DNA of 64,000 bases, from the NCBI GenBank assembly GCA_015060325.1, contig SUYQ01000007.1:1-64000 (forward strand), read 5' to 3'. This DNA comes from Bacteroidales bacterium. Its GTDB lineage: Bacteria; Bacteroidota; Bacteroidia; Bacteroidales; UBA932. The notes under the pieces are model-generated. The model saw nothing but the letters and a program-made list of their open reading frames with translations, was not told the DNA's origin and ran no database searches. Of this stretch, positions 30,378 through 39,048 are shown one piece after another. How positions within the stretch are numbered: the first letter of the stretch is position 1; the number at the start of each line of letters is the position of its first letter. Position numbers and translations under genes: made by a program.

Positions 30378-30575
30378 TTATAAAGACAAAGAGCCGTCAT
30401 CGCTCTTGATGACAGCTCTTTTGAGTCTGTTTCTATCATAAGTCTTCTTCGACTTGTGTACCATCCTTCTTGACTGGATCTGCCGTCCATGTCCCTCAAT
30501 CTCCTCCATCCTTGCTGCCCTGCGGTTCGCAAGGATGAAGTCTTCTAAAGTGATTTTTAGCTTTTTCTGTCTCAT
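30378..30575 (-). CDS. Small conserved basic protein, divergent to higBA
   Basis: 65 residues, very basic in its second half (RRMVHKSKKTYDRNRLKRA). The layout LEDFILANRRAARMEEIEGH then KSKKTYDRxR recalls a small Bacteroidales family often found in accessory regions; function unknown. It reads away from higB and shares the upstream palindrome with it; TACCTTTG at 30602-30595 is a -7 candidate. It may be regulated by the same repressor. Confidence 0.6.
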   Translation of the reverse strand: MRQKKLKITLEDFILANRRAARMEEIEGHGRQIQSRRMVHKSKKTYDRNRLKRAVIKSDDGSLSL

Positions 30576-30610
30576 GTTTTGTTAAATTGGTTTGCAAAGG
30601 TATAAAAAAA

Positions 30611-30652
30611 TCTAACAAAAATTCCCAAATTGTGGAATTTTTGTTAGATTTG
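30611..30652. promoter_or_regulatory. higBA operator palindrome and -7 element
   Basis: TCTAACAAAAATTCC (30611-30625) and its exact reverse complement (30634-30648), spacer 8 nt. The right arm runs into the plus-strand -7 element TAGATTTG (30645-30652); the left arm abuts the minus-strand -7 candidate. A repressor bound here, most likely the HTH antitoxin, would block both directions. Confidence 0.8.
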
Positions 30653-30682
30653 CACAGTCAATAAAATTCGACGGTATGATGT

Positions 30683-31003
30683 ATGAAAGTTAATATATCG
30701 GATAAAGACCTGGACGAACTGATTCGGACCGGCAAGAATAGTAAGTATAAGAAGTACTCCAAGGATAGGAAGTTTATGGAAGGGTTGGCACGTGTGTACA
30801 AGGTGATGCTTAATGTTGCCGACACAAATGGTTTGAAGCTGTATAGTTTCCTGCATTATGAGAAATTGGCGAATAACCTGAATCTCAGTTCGGTTCGAGT
30901 ATTGAATGGCCGTGTAGAGAGACTTTTATTCCGTGAATTGGAGGATGGTATAGAAATTACAATTATAGAATTAAATAACGACCACTATGGCAACAAGAAA
31001 TGA
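30683..31003 (+). CDS. higB: HigB/RelE-type toxin
   Basis: 106 residues. Composition and fold pattern (helix, helix, then strands VRVLNGRVERLLFRELEDG and ITIIELNNDHYG) fit the RelE/HigB mRNA-interferase group, with Lys/Arg-rich segments in place of a strict catalytic triad. It precedes its antitoxin gene and overlaps it by 17 nt, the reversed order typical of higBA. A real antitoxin start at 30987 supports the pair. Sequence divergence keeps this at family level. Confidence 0.6.
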   Translation: MKVNISDKDLDELIRTGKNSKYKKYSKDRKFMEGLARVYKVMLNVADTNGLKLYSFLHYEKLANNLNLSSVRVLNGRVERLLFRELEDGIEITIIELNNDHYGNKK

Positions 31004-32069
31004 AGCCCCCGCCTTGATGGCAATCCATCCGGGCAGTATCCTAAAAGAGGAGCTCATAGAACGTGGTATTTCTCAGAAAGATTTTGCGAAGATGATTTCA
31101 ATGCAGCCATCGCATCTTAGCGAAATCATTAAAGGAAAACGTTCTATTACGAAACCAGTGGCAGATAAACTGGAAGAAGTATTGGGAATCCCATCAATAG
31201 ATTGGGTGAACCTGCAGATCGGCTTTGAGTATGATACTCAGCAGAATGCCGAAAGACAAATTGCTGAGATGGCTGCGTATAATACTTTGCAAGAGTATTC
31301 ACGATATTTTGAGGTAAGAACATTGGAGGAACGTTTGGGCAAAGTACATGCATTTTGTTCGGATACAGTGGAGTTCCTGAAAAATGTTTTTAAACTTCCC
31401 GAGCCAGAAAGACTCCAGTTGCAGACTCAAGGTTTATTCAAGAAGTCAGCTAAAGTCGGTAAGGACCCCGTTAAGATTATGACATGGCTATTACAGGCGA
31501 AGCAGTATGCTTATTCAAATGTGCTGGAAACAATTTATGATGAGTCACGCTTAGATGAGTTGATTCCAAAGATCTCAGGGATTCTTCACGAGAATGAAAA
31601 TACTATCAAGCGATTGGAGGAGACTTTTGCTGAGTATGGTATTTTATTCGGTGTAGTATCAAAGGTGCAAGGAGCATCAATTGACGGATATTCCTTTGAA
31701 TATGATGGACATCCATGCATAATTGTGACGATGAGATATGATAGGATCGATAATCTTGCTTTCTCCGTAATGCATGAGTTAGGGCATGTCAAGAATCATG
31801 ATTATGAAGACTTTAATGTTGATATTGATGATTATGATCATGAGAGTCCTCGTGAAAAGGCGGCTAATCAATTTGCTGCAAACGCTTTGATCTCAGATGC
31901 TGATTGGAAGACCGTTCCCAAAGTTCATTTGTCACCACTGATAATTCAGAGAACTTGTTCGTCTTGGGCTGAAAGCCGAGGGTACAATAAATGGATCGCT
32001 TTAGGACGCCTTTCGTATCAGACTGGAATGTATAAATTCAAGACGGATGCTACAAGATGCATCTCTTAA
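30987..32069 (+). CDS. higA: HigA-type antitoxin fused to ImmA/IrrE metallopeptidase
   Basis: 360 residues. Residues about 12-70 form an XRE-type helix-turn-helix of the HigA kind (HPGSILKEELIERGISQKDF, MQPSHLSEIIKGKRSI). The C-terminal half is an ImmA/IrrE zinc peptidase: HELGH at residues 263-267 and a downstream REKAANQFAANAL helix that supplies the third ligand. In ImmA the peptidase cleaves a repressor; here repressor and protease are in one chain, so release may be self-controlled. Ends shortly before an intrinsic terminator. Confidence 0.85.
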   Translation: MATRNEAPALMAIHPGSILKEELIERGISQKDFAKMISMQPSHLSEIIKGKRSITKPVADKLEEVLGIPSIDWVNLQIGFEYDTQQNAERQIAEMAAYNTLQEYSRYFEVRTLEERLGKVHAFCSDTVEFLKNVFKLPEPERLQLQTQGLFKKSAKVGKDPVKIMTWLLQAKQYAYSNVLETIYDESRLDELIPKISGILHENENTIKRLEETFAEYGILFGVVSKVQGASIDGYSFEYDGHPCIIVTMRYDRIDNLAFSVMHELGHVKNHDYEDFNVDIDDYDHESPREKAANQFAANALISDADWKTVPKVHLSPLIIQRTCSSWAESRGYNKWIALGRLSYQTGMYKFKTDATRCIS

Positions 32070-32139
32070 ATAGTCATCATGGGATTTCGTAGAAGGGATG
32101 ATAACCCTTATCATTGATATGGTTCCGAGCCCAATATCT

Positions 32140-32172
32140 AGCCACCGTTCATCACGGTGGCTTTATTATTAT
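32140..32172 (+). terminator. Rho-independent terminator of higBA
   Basis: AGCCACCGT (32140-32148) pairs with ACGGTGGCT (32154-32162), loop of 5, then a T-rich run. Confidence 0.85.
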
Positions 32173-32221
32173 ATATTAGGTATAAGATTCACCGCTCGTC
32201 TCTTGCTCTCAGGCTAAAAGT

Positions 32222-32255
32222 AGCACGGCCAGCATCAAATGACGCTGGCCGTGCT
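32222..32255. terminator. 12-bp hairpin next to the IS remnant
   Basis: AGCACGGCCAGC (32222-32233) pairs exactly with 32244-32255. It could be a second terminator or a structure belonging to the neighbouring IS110 remnant. Confidence 0.55.
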
Positions 32256-32362
32256 GAATAAAATATGTGCTCTTTATCTTAAAGTGCTGGGGTATAATAG
32301 TCGTGGCCTCTCAGCATGCCGCACATCATTAAGTGTAACTGGCTGGTTGCTGCCCAGCATGA

Positions 32363-32554
32363 ATACGATACTTCTCTCTCAAGTTGGTGAATCCTCACTT
32401 CGTCAAACAGCTTCCAGTCAAGAAGAGTGACGTGAAGGATGATGAATGGATAGCTACATATCTTCTTAAAGACTTTATTCGTGGAAGTTATGTTCCGGAA
32501 GATCGTATTCAGCAGTTGCGTCAATATGACCGCCGCATCTTCGATTTGAAATAA
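32363..32554 (+). pseudogene. IS110-family transposase remnant
   Basis: A 63-codon open frame without start codon ends in TAA 32552-32554. Its peptide VNPHFVKQLPVKKSDVKDDE then WIATYLLKDFIRGSYVPEDR matches the N-terminal DEDD domain of IS110 transposases, including the DVKD acidic motif. The upstream part is lost at an in-frame stop and everything after IFDLK is missing. A dead fragment marking past insertion. Confidence 0.7.
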
Positions 32555-32575
32555 TAGGCGATTTAAATACATAAA

Positions 32576-32616
32576 AAGAGGCTGTATTCTATTGTAATGT
32601 TAGAATACAGCCTCTT
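32576..32616 (-). terminator. terminator of the lipoprotein pair
   Basis: 32576-32591 pairs perfectly with 32601-32616 (16 bp, loop 9), with A and T runs outside. It lies 24 nt beyond the stop at 32640. Confidence 0.85.
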
Positions 32617-32639
32617 ACTTCAATATGAGAAATTCTCAA

Positions 32640-33107
32640 TTACTTGTTTATAATAACAGAACTATAGGCATTTTCAAGTGATGCATATGGTTTGTAGAAA
32701 TACTTTTCATGCTTCTTGAAAGCCTCGTCCCACTTCTTGTACGCATCATGAATCAAAGGATTATCAGCCCACTTGATTGTTGTCATTACCCAAGTCTGTT
32801 CGAATTCCCTGAGTGTTCCATCTTCATATGCAGCCTTTCGTCCTTCCAAGTACTTGTCATACTCAGCTTTATATGTATCGTAGTCCTCTTTGAAGATTTC
32901 CTCTAGCTGTTCATTGAGCTTATCATATACCGCCTTCTCTTTATCAGTGTCACCAGCTGCTGCGTTAAACTCATTGACTGCATTCTCATAGAGCGAGACT
33001 ACTTTTGTTACTCTTGCATCTACCTTTTTCTCATTTTTATTTCCACCACATGAAGCGATAGCGAAGATAGCTGCGATAGATACTGCAATAGTTAAAATCT
33101 TTTTCAT
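32640..33107 (-). CDS. Small exported lipoprotein
   Basis: 155 residues with a lipoprotein signal ending AIASC|GGN (Cys20). The mature part is charged and helical (YENAVNEFNAAAGDTDKEKA, EDYDTYKAEYDKYLEGRKAA), without known motifs. Downstream of, and probably co-transcribed with, a larger lipoprotein whose signal peptide is nearly the same; the first 23 nt of both genes are identical. Function unknown. Confidence 0.75.
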   Translation of the reverse strand: MKKILTIAVSIAAIFAIASCGGNKNEKKVDARVTKVVSLYENAVNEFNAAAGDTDKEKAVYDKLNEQLEEIFKEDYDTYKAEYDKYLEGRKAAYEDGTLREFEQTWVMTTIKWADNPLIHDAYKKWDEAFKKHEKYFYKPYASLENAYSSVIINK

Positions 33108-33141
33108 GTCTTTTCTTTTTTAATTAAAGGTTAGTCTTATA

Positions 33142-34143
33142 TTAATATGATACGATAAAGAACTGGAATTTAGCTACTTCTTTACATGCTGCTTTAGTTT
33201 TAGCTACTCCTGCATTGATCTTGCTTTGATCTGTCTCGAATAACTCGATGTTGTTCTCTCCTGTGAATGTCATTGTGATGGTTTCACCGACTTCGCCTTC
33301 AAGGAAGTTTTTAAATTGCCTTCCATCTGAGTCATCGCTACGCCACTCATCGTATGATGGGATAAGATCTTTTACATTTGCGCCATTTGACTTCTGTGGG
33401 ACTCCATTTAACCACATTTGTCCATAAGCACTTGAAAGAGGAGCAGTGTTAACAGATTTCAAAAGTTTAAATGTGAAATCGATGCTTGGGTAGTTATACT
33501 CATCCAGATAAATAGGGAAGTATCCGTCTTCATTAGCAACAAGTTCTACTGATCCGCTGATAGACTTCGGAAGTTTTACATTTTCTACGAGAACATATCC
33601 TGGATGTTTGGCACGTCTTGCTTCAGGGGTATCAAGATCTATATATTGACTAACACGATAAGGCTCGATAGAAGTAGCCTTCTTGATGATCTGTTTTGCA
33701 TCTGGGGTTATTTCTGTAAACTTTAAATTAAGTTCATCACCGACATTACCTTGAAGAAGAGTTTTTATAGCATTAACCTGATCGTTATCCTCTATAAACA
33801 TACTAGTAATACTTTCAGTACCGTCAGTTAGAAATACTGCCACAGTGTAAGAATCCTCAAGCAGGATTTGGTCTATGCTCAATCCTTTGAATTCAGGGTT
33901 TTCTTTAGTCAACTTGATTTTTAGTTCAAGTGATAATGTGTCTGCATTTTTCTTCAGTGCATATTCGTTGTCAACTATCGAGATGTAGTTTGCTAACTCA
34001 TAATCGTTACTATCAAAATTAGTTTCTGTGAGAGTCAGTGCTTTTTCTGTTAATTCTGCCTCTTTTTGTTTGTTTCCGCCTCCGCAAGATGCAAGTGCAA
34101 AGAACGTAACAAGTGCTGTTGCAATAGTTAAAATCTTTTTCAT
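33142..34143 (-). CDS. Exported lipoprotein of unknown function
   Basis: 333 residues, lipoprotein signal ending FALASC|GGG (Cys20). The mature part has two sections with alternating strands, each with a charged motif about 110 residues apart (VGDELNLKFTEI and VGETITMTFTGE), which suggests an internal duplication of a beta domain. No enzyme signature. A -7 candidate TATATTTG lies at 34186-34179. Followed by the smaller lipoprotein after 34 nt. Confidence 0.7.
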   Translation of the reverse strand: MKKILTIATALVTFFALASCGGGNKQKEAELTEKALTLTETNFDSNDYELANYISIVDNEYALKKNADTLSLELKIKLTKENPEFKGLSIDQILLEDSYTVAVFLTDGTESITSMFIEDNDQVNAIKTLLQGNVGDELNLKFTEITPDAKQIIKKATSIEPYRVSQYIDLDTPEARRAKHPGYVLVENVKLPKSISGSVELVANEDGYFPIYLDEYNYPSIDFTFKLLKSVNTAPLSSAYGQMWLNGVPQKSNGANVKDLIPSYDEWRSDDSDGRQFKNFLEGEVGETITMTFTGENNIELFETDQSKINAGVAKTKAACKEVAKFQFFIVSY

Positions 34144-34263
34144 TTTGTTGTTTTTTGGTTGATTAATTAAATTTTATGCAAATATAGATGATTTTGTTTC
34201 TACCGTGTGGTTCTAATTGGTCCTAATTTATATCGAAGAAAATTTATGATTAACTTTGCAACT

Positions 34264-34839
34264 ATGGCAATAAAGACAGATTCCCCACAAGTTGCAGCAT
34301 TGAAACTGGCTGTTGAAAGAAGATTCGGACATCCGATCGTTACCAGATCGGATTTTGCTACATTGGTAGCTGATATTGAAAAGATAACACATGAACATGT
34401 TTCTGAGAACACTCTCAGACGCCTTTTTGGAAAGATTTCAGGCTACGATACTGTGTTTGTAAGGACTTTGGACGTTCTTAGTGAATACCTTGGTTACAAG
34501 CACTGGGATGCGTTCCAGTCTTCGCTGGAAGATTCATCCCGCGAATCAGATATTGTGTCAGGTGTGCTTTCCATAAAGGCAGATGAACTGGTTCCTGGTG
34601 ACAGGGTACGTATAGCCTGGCTTCCCGACCGGGAATGCGTGGTAGAGTTCGTCGGTGGGAGAGTCTTCAAAGCTGTTTCAACTCAGAATTCGACCCTTCA
34701 GGTAGGAGATACCTTTGAATGTAGCGTCATGCTGAAGAACTATCCGCTCTTTGTCGACAACCTGGTTCATGGAGGTGAAATATGTCAGCGCTATTCGATG
34801 GGTCTGAATAATGGGCTTACCGTTCTGGAAAAGCTGTAA
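34264..34839 (+). CDS. Small putative DNA-binding regulator
   Basis: About 191 residues from ATG 34264 (an in-frame ATG at 34246 is possible). N-terminal part: AALKLAVERRFGHPIVTRSD ... SENTLRRLFGKISGYDTVFV ... LSEYLGYKHWDAF, a helical arrangement seen in Bacteroidetes proteins as a likely HTH-type domain. The C-terminal half is a small beta domain (LVPGDRVRIAWLPDRECVVE). TAACTTTG at 34251-34258 would place the transcript start at or next to ATG 34264, suggesting a leaderless mRNA. The kinase gene follows after 32 nt. Confidence 0.55.
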   Translation: MAIKTDSPQVAALKLAVERRFGHPIVTRSDFATLVADIEKITHEHVSENTLRRLFGKISGYDTVFVRTLDVLSEYLGYKHWDAFQSSLEDSSRESDIVSGVLSIKADELVPGDRVRIAWLPDRECVVEFVGGRVFKAVSTQNSTLQVGDTFECSVMLKNYPLFVDNLVHGGEICQRYSMGLNNGLTVLEKL

Positions 34840-34871
34840 TTTCCATATTATTTTGTAACTTGCGGGTCGTT

Positions 34872-36026
34872 ATGAGTACTGCATCAGGTCCCGTAGATAT
34901 TCCTTCTTCATTGTCTCCATATGAAATGGAGATATGCGGTGTAATGGGTGAAAGCTCATTATTCCGAATCTATAAGGCACGTCATGGAACCAAGTACGTA
35001 ATCCTCAAGTGTCCGGTTCAACCTGAGACCATCTATATCGAAATGCTCCGCCGCGAATATGAGATAGGTTATACCTTGTCGCATCCATGCGTGGTGAATA
35101 TACTTGGCTTTGAGGAAAATACCGAGGTCGGCCCGGCTCTGGTCATGGAGTATATAGATGGAGTGACCTTGGATGAGTTCATGAGAACCAGGCCTTCACG
35201 CCAACAGTCAAGACAGGTGCTGGACGATATTCTGGACGGTGTCGATTACCTTCATAAAAGAGGGATAGTTCACAATGACCTGAAACCATCGAACATCATA
35301 ATTACCTCATCCTCAAGAGCCAAGATCATCGACTTCGGCTTCTCGTCAAGCGAAGACAGCGCGTATTCAGGAGTCAGGGGAGGATCGGACGGATATACAG
35401 CCCCAGAGATTCTTCGAGGAGAAAAATCCATGTGCTCAGCCTCAGATATCTATTCTGTCGGCAAGATCATGAAGTATATGGGTACAGGACCGTCATCAGT
35501 AATACGCAGGGCTGTAAGCGAAGAATCGTCGCGCCGTTTCCAAAGTGTAGGAGATCTTAGAAAGGCTATCCGGAAGCGTCGTTTGATTCTATTTTCTACA
35601 ACAATGCTTACTATTGCTGCTGTTCTCATTACATTGATGCTTATGATGCCCGCATCAAAGCCGCTAGAACGGATTGCAGAACATAATGAATCTGATGTTG
35701 CAGGGCGTGTAGATCAGGCTCTCAACTATATCGAATCGCAGTACAGGAAGGCGCTTGATGAGATAGACCGGTATCCGTATTATGACTGGGCCGTGGTAAT
35801 CAGAGCCGAATTTATCAAGAACAGCCACATGTATTTAAATGCAATGACTTATGATGACCTGTATATGATGGAAGATCCCGTGACATCCTATGCTGATTCG
35901 TTGTATTCTGTCATGAATGCGCTTCCTCATGCCAGCGTACTTCCATGCGTGGAACTGGAACTTTTCAATGAATGCCTGAATGCCAGGGTAGATTCTTTAG
36001 ACGCATCATGGAACCAGAACATCTAG
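34872..36026 (+). CDS. Hanks-type Ser/Thr kinase with membrane anchor
   Basis: 384 residues from ATG 34872 (the TTG four codons upstream is less likely). The kinase domain has Lys46 (VILK), Glu62 (REYE), catalytic loop HNDLKPSN (134-141, Asn replacing Arg of HRD), DFG at 154-156 and TAPEIL. The C-terminal lobe is short. A membrane helix (LILFSTTMLTIAAVLITLML) follows near residue 230, then an extracytoplasmic helical domain of about 130 residues without PASTA repeats. Loss of the HRD arginine suggests activation-loop phosphorylation is not needed. It probably acts with the regulator just upstream. Its last 21 nt overlap the convergent dagK-like gene. Confidence 0.85.
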   Translation: MSTASGPVDIPSSLSPYEMEICGVMGESSLFRIYKARHGTKYVILKCPVQPETIYIEMLRREYEIGYTLSHPCVVNILGFEENTEVGPALVMEYIDGVTLDEFMRTRPSRQQSRQVLDDILDGVDYLHKRGIVHNDLKPSNIIITSSSRAKIIDFGFSSSEDSAYSGVRGGSDGYTAPEILRGEKSMCSASDIYSVGKIMKYMGTGPSSVIRRAVSEESSRRFQSVGDLRKAIRKRRLILFSTTMLTIAAVLITLMLMMPASKPLERIAEHNESDVAGRVDQALNYIESQYRKALDEIDRYPYYDWAVVIRAEFIKNSHMYLNAMTYDDLYMMEDPVTSYADSLYSVMNALPHASVLPCVELELFNECLNARVDSLDASWNQNI

Positions 36027-36842
36027 CGCATGAGGGATGACGTTTATCTTGAGCCTCTGTCCAGCCTCGAACCAGTCTCCGTCGGCATGCGCCGGGCCTT
36101 CTGACGAACGATCTATGATGATGTTCCTGCCACGGTAGGTATGTACACGTCTGCTTTTGTGAGCTGATCCTGTCATAAGACGTCCTGCCAGCCATGGGAG
36201 TTCGATGGCCCTGAATCCGTCTACTATAGTCATGTCCAGAATGCCGTCGCTGCTGTCTGCAAGGGGAGTGATCTTAGCTCCGTTCCCCCATTGGTTTGAG
36301 TTGCCTACTGTTATGAATATTGCTTCGTGCTCAATGTCCTGCCCGTCAATGTTGATCTTATATTTTTCTGGCAGGTATATCCGCCATGTCTTGAGCCCCT
36401 CCTTGATGTATGTGGAAAGGCCACGCTTTCCGCATTTGGCGAAGCGTTCGCTTACGACGGCGTCAAATCCGACGCCGCATACCGAAAAGAAGAGTCTTCC
36501 ATTGATCGTACCTGCGTCCAACGGACTTGTCTTGCCGGAGGTAATCGTCTTCATGGCATTGTTGAAAACATGGCTGATGCCTAGATGTCTCGCAAGTCCG
36601 TCTCCGCTGCCGCAGGGGATTATTCCGAGGGTCTTTCCTGTGCCGACCAGCCCTCTGGCCACCTCGTTTACCGTACCGTCACCCCCCACTGCCACAACTA
36701 TCTGTTCGGCAGCTTCTCGTGCAAGCTTCTCTGCATGACCGGCATATTCGGTGCACACCACCTTGTAGCCCGACTTCCGCAGTCTGGCTATAATGCTTTT
36801 TTTTCTGCCCTTCCCAGATATAGGATTAACAATGAACAGCAT
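36006..36842 (-). CDS. Diacylglycerol/lipid kinase family protein
   Basis: 278 residues. The family signature is clear: NPISGKG at the N-terminus, VAVGGDGTVNEVARGL and IIPCGSGDGLARHL. It phosphorylates a lipid alcohol such as diacylglycerol, undecaprenol or a sphingoid base; the substrate is not evident. It follows the phosphoethanolamine transferase gene with a 1-nt overlap, in a lipid-modification context, and its end overlaps the kinase gene on the other strand. Confidence 0.88.
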   Translation of the reverse strand: MLFIVNPISGKGRKKSIIARLRKSGYKVVCTEYAGHAEKLAREAAEQIVVAVGGDGTVNEVARGLVGTGKTLGIIPCGSGDGLARHLGISHVFNNAMKTITSGKTSPLDAGTINGRLFFSVCGVGFDAVVSERFAKCGKRGLSTYIKEGLKTWRIYLPEKYKINIDGQDIEHEAIFITVGNSNQWGNGAKITPLADSSDGILDMTIVDGFRAIELPWLAGRLMTGSAHKSRRVHTYRGRNIIIDRSSEGPAHADGDWFEAGQRLKINVIPHALDVLVP

Positions 36843-38467
36843 TACTCGAAAATGTCTTTGTCCTCATTGTAGATAGGGGTCTCCATTCCGAGGAAATTGA
36901 GCACAGTGTGGTATATGTTATAATGGCCTGCATTTTCAATATCCTTTACCTTCAATGAATCGTCTGAGGTCCACACTATGAAAGGAATGTCAAGCTGACA
37001 GTCAGGTGCCATGTTCTTCGGCATTCCATGCATATAATATCCCTTTTCTCCCAACGATTCACCATGGTCGGAAATGAATATGACACATGCACGTCTGTCC
37101 GGGAATTCCTTCAGAGTCTCAATGACTGAGTGTACGAGATAATCGGTGTATACGATGGTGTTGTCATATGCATTTATTAGCTGTGATCTGCTTGCATCAG
37201 CCATTTCCACTGTACGGCACTCCGGTAAGAATGTCTTATGTTCGTCAGGAACATTCTTGTAGTATGCAGGACCATGACTGGTGTAGGTGTGGATGCCGAT
37301 GAATATCTTTGCACTGTCGCTTGCCATGATGTCCTCCTTCAGTCCATGGAAGAGAATGCCGTCATATGAGTCGTCCGCCTCCGGAAATCTTTCCTTCAGA
37401 CTGCTTTTATTGTAGTACTTGTCGACGTGAATCGGCGGATTGCCCCAGTTGTTTGTTCTCCATACCACATCAACACCATTCCTTTCCAGATAATTCGGAA
37501 GGATTTCATAGAGTGTGTCTCCAGGCTTGTATGACAGGATTGCCTTTACGCTGGCCCTTGTATATGTTTCCGAAGCACGGGCATCGAGCACTGTCACACT
37601 GTCTTTTGCCAGAAGTGGATTGGTCTCCTTTTCATAGCCATAGAGTGAGAAGTTTTCGCTTCGTGCCGATTCACCTATGATAAGGACACAGATGTCCTTG
37701 CTGTCCGTTACTATTTTCGCATCGGGAAGAATGATTTCCTTCTGGTTGATCATCTTCCAGTAGCTGTAGTATCTGATGGAGTTTACAATGTATGACCATG
37801 GCATGACCTTGCTTCCAAGGAGAGTTGCGTGATAGTCAATCCATGGAACGTTGTTTCTGTTACCAAAAAGCACAGAAATGATCACCACAAGCGAAACTCC
37901 CAGATTGGCCAGGAATCGCAGGATCGAACCGTAGTTTATCCTTCTGTAGAACAGCCAGATGCATATTGGTACACCGAATATCAGTACATACCATATCAAT
38001 GTCCAGGAGAAGAAGCTTGATGCTTCGGAGAACTGTGTTCCGAACACATTCCCCATCATTGTCCTGTCTATGAGTGCATTGAATGTGTGAAGGAAATACA
38101 GACAGATTGAGTTGCCGATCAGAGTGAATGCTATGATGCATTTACCCACGATTCGTCCAAGATACAGCAGCAGATAATATACCAGAAAGTCGAGCACGAA
38201 CATTATGATGAGCATGCTTGCAAAAATCCAGATTCCGTTCAGGTTGCTGCTGATGCATTCAGACAGTACCTTGAAGAAAGGAATGTTGAATACAATCAAA
38301 GTGTAGGCGCTGAGTATGAGGCTTATGCGCATCAGGCTTCCCGGCGTCTTGAGTATTTTGTCAAACCGTCTGAGCAGATCTTTTACTCTAGGAAAAGCTG
38401 TCTCCTTAATGAACTGCATGCATGAACGACAGGCGGCTTTGAGTCTGTCTGGTGTTGTCACTTTCAA
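36842..38467 (-). CDS. Phosphoethanolamine transferase (EptA-like)
   Basis: 541 residues: five membrane helices in the first 220 residues, then an alkaline-phosphatase-fold domain outside the membrane. IIGESARSENFSLYGY (Glu266) and ASETYTRASVKAIL (nucleophile Thr near 301-303) match the EptA family, with ISDHGESLGE for zinc binding. It should move phosphoethanolamine from phosphatidylethanolamine to lipid A or a glycan, which in known cases lowers affinity for cationic peptides. Located between adk and the lipid kinase gene. Confidence 0.85.
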   Translation of the reverse strand: MKVTTPDRLKAACRSCMQFIKETAFPRVKDLLRRFDKILKTPGSLMRISLILSAYTLIVFNIPFFKVLSECISSNLNGIWIFASMLIIMFVLDFLVYYLLLYLGRIVGKCIIAFTLIGNSICLYFLHTFNALIDRTMMGNVFGTQFSEASSFFSWTLIWYVLIFGVPICIWLFYRRINYGSILRFLANLGVSLVVIISVLFGNRNNVPWIDYHATLLGSKVMPWSYIVNSIRYYSYWKMINQKEIILPDAKIVTDSKDICVLIIGESARSENFSLYGYEKETNPLLAKDSVTVLDARASETYTRASVKAILSYKPGDTLYEILPNYLERNGVDVVWRTNNWGNPPIHVDKYYNKSSLKERFPEADDSYDGILFHGLKEDIMASDSAKIFIGIHTYTSHGPAYYKNVPDEHKTFLPECRTVEMADASRSQLINAYDNTIVYTDYLVHSVIETLKEFPDRRACVIFISDHGESLGEKGYYMHGMPKNMAPDCQLDIPFIVWTSDDSLKVKDIENAGHYNIYHTVLNFLGMETPIYNEDKDIFE

Positions 38468-38475
38468 TCCTCCTG

Positions 38476-39048
38476 TCAGAATCTGTCCATCACTTCAAAT
38501 ATGCGTTCTCCAACCTCTTCGATTGATCCTACACCATTGATATGATGGTATTTGCCGGCATTGCCGTAGTATGCGATGAGAGGCTCGGTCTGATTGTGAT
38601 ATGTAGCAATTCTTGTGTTGATGATCTCTTCGCTTGCGTCATCAGCGCGTCCTTCCTTGAGGGCACGTCCCTTGATACGCTCCATGACCATCTCGTCAGG
38701 AATCATAATGGAGACGACAGCAGTGACTTCAGTGCCTCTCTTGGAAAGGATCTCATCAAGCGCTTCTGCCTGAGGGATTGTGCGGGGGAATCCGTCAAGA
38801 AGGAATCCCTCGACTCCCGTGACAGTGCTGAATTCGTTTTCAATCATTCCTTCCACGACTTCATCCGGAACCAGACATCCCTTTTCTATAAGGGATTTGG
38901 CCAGGACTCCAAGCTCTGTTCCAGCTGCAATTTCCTTTCGAAGCAGTGCTCCGGTGGAGATGTGATGAAGGTTGTATTTCTCAACCATTGCTGCGGCCTG
39001 AGTGCCTTTCCCGGCACCCGGAGGGCCAAAAAGAATGTAATATTTCAT
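38476..39048 (-). CDS. adk: Adenylate kinase (short form)
   Basis: 190 residues, the short type with a small lid, no zinc-finger lid. P loop GPPGAGKGTQ, NMP-binding STGALLRKE and LDGFPRT. It interconverts ATP, AMP and ADP. Starts directly at the hpt stop (no gap). Confidence 0.95.
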   Translation of the reverse strand: MKYYILFGPPGAGKGTQAAAMVEKYNLHHISTGALLRKEIAAGTELGVLAKSLIEKGCLVPDEVVEGMIENEFSTVTGVEGFLLDGFPRTIPQAEALDEILSKRGTEVTAVVSIMIPDEMVMERIKGRALKEGRADDASEEIINTRIATYHNQTEPLIAYYGNAGKYHHINGVGSIEEVGERIFEVMDRF

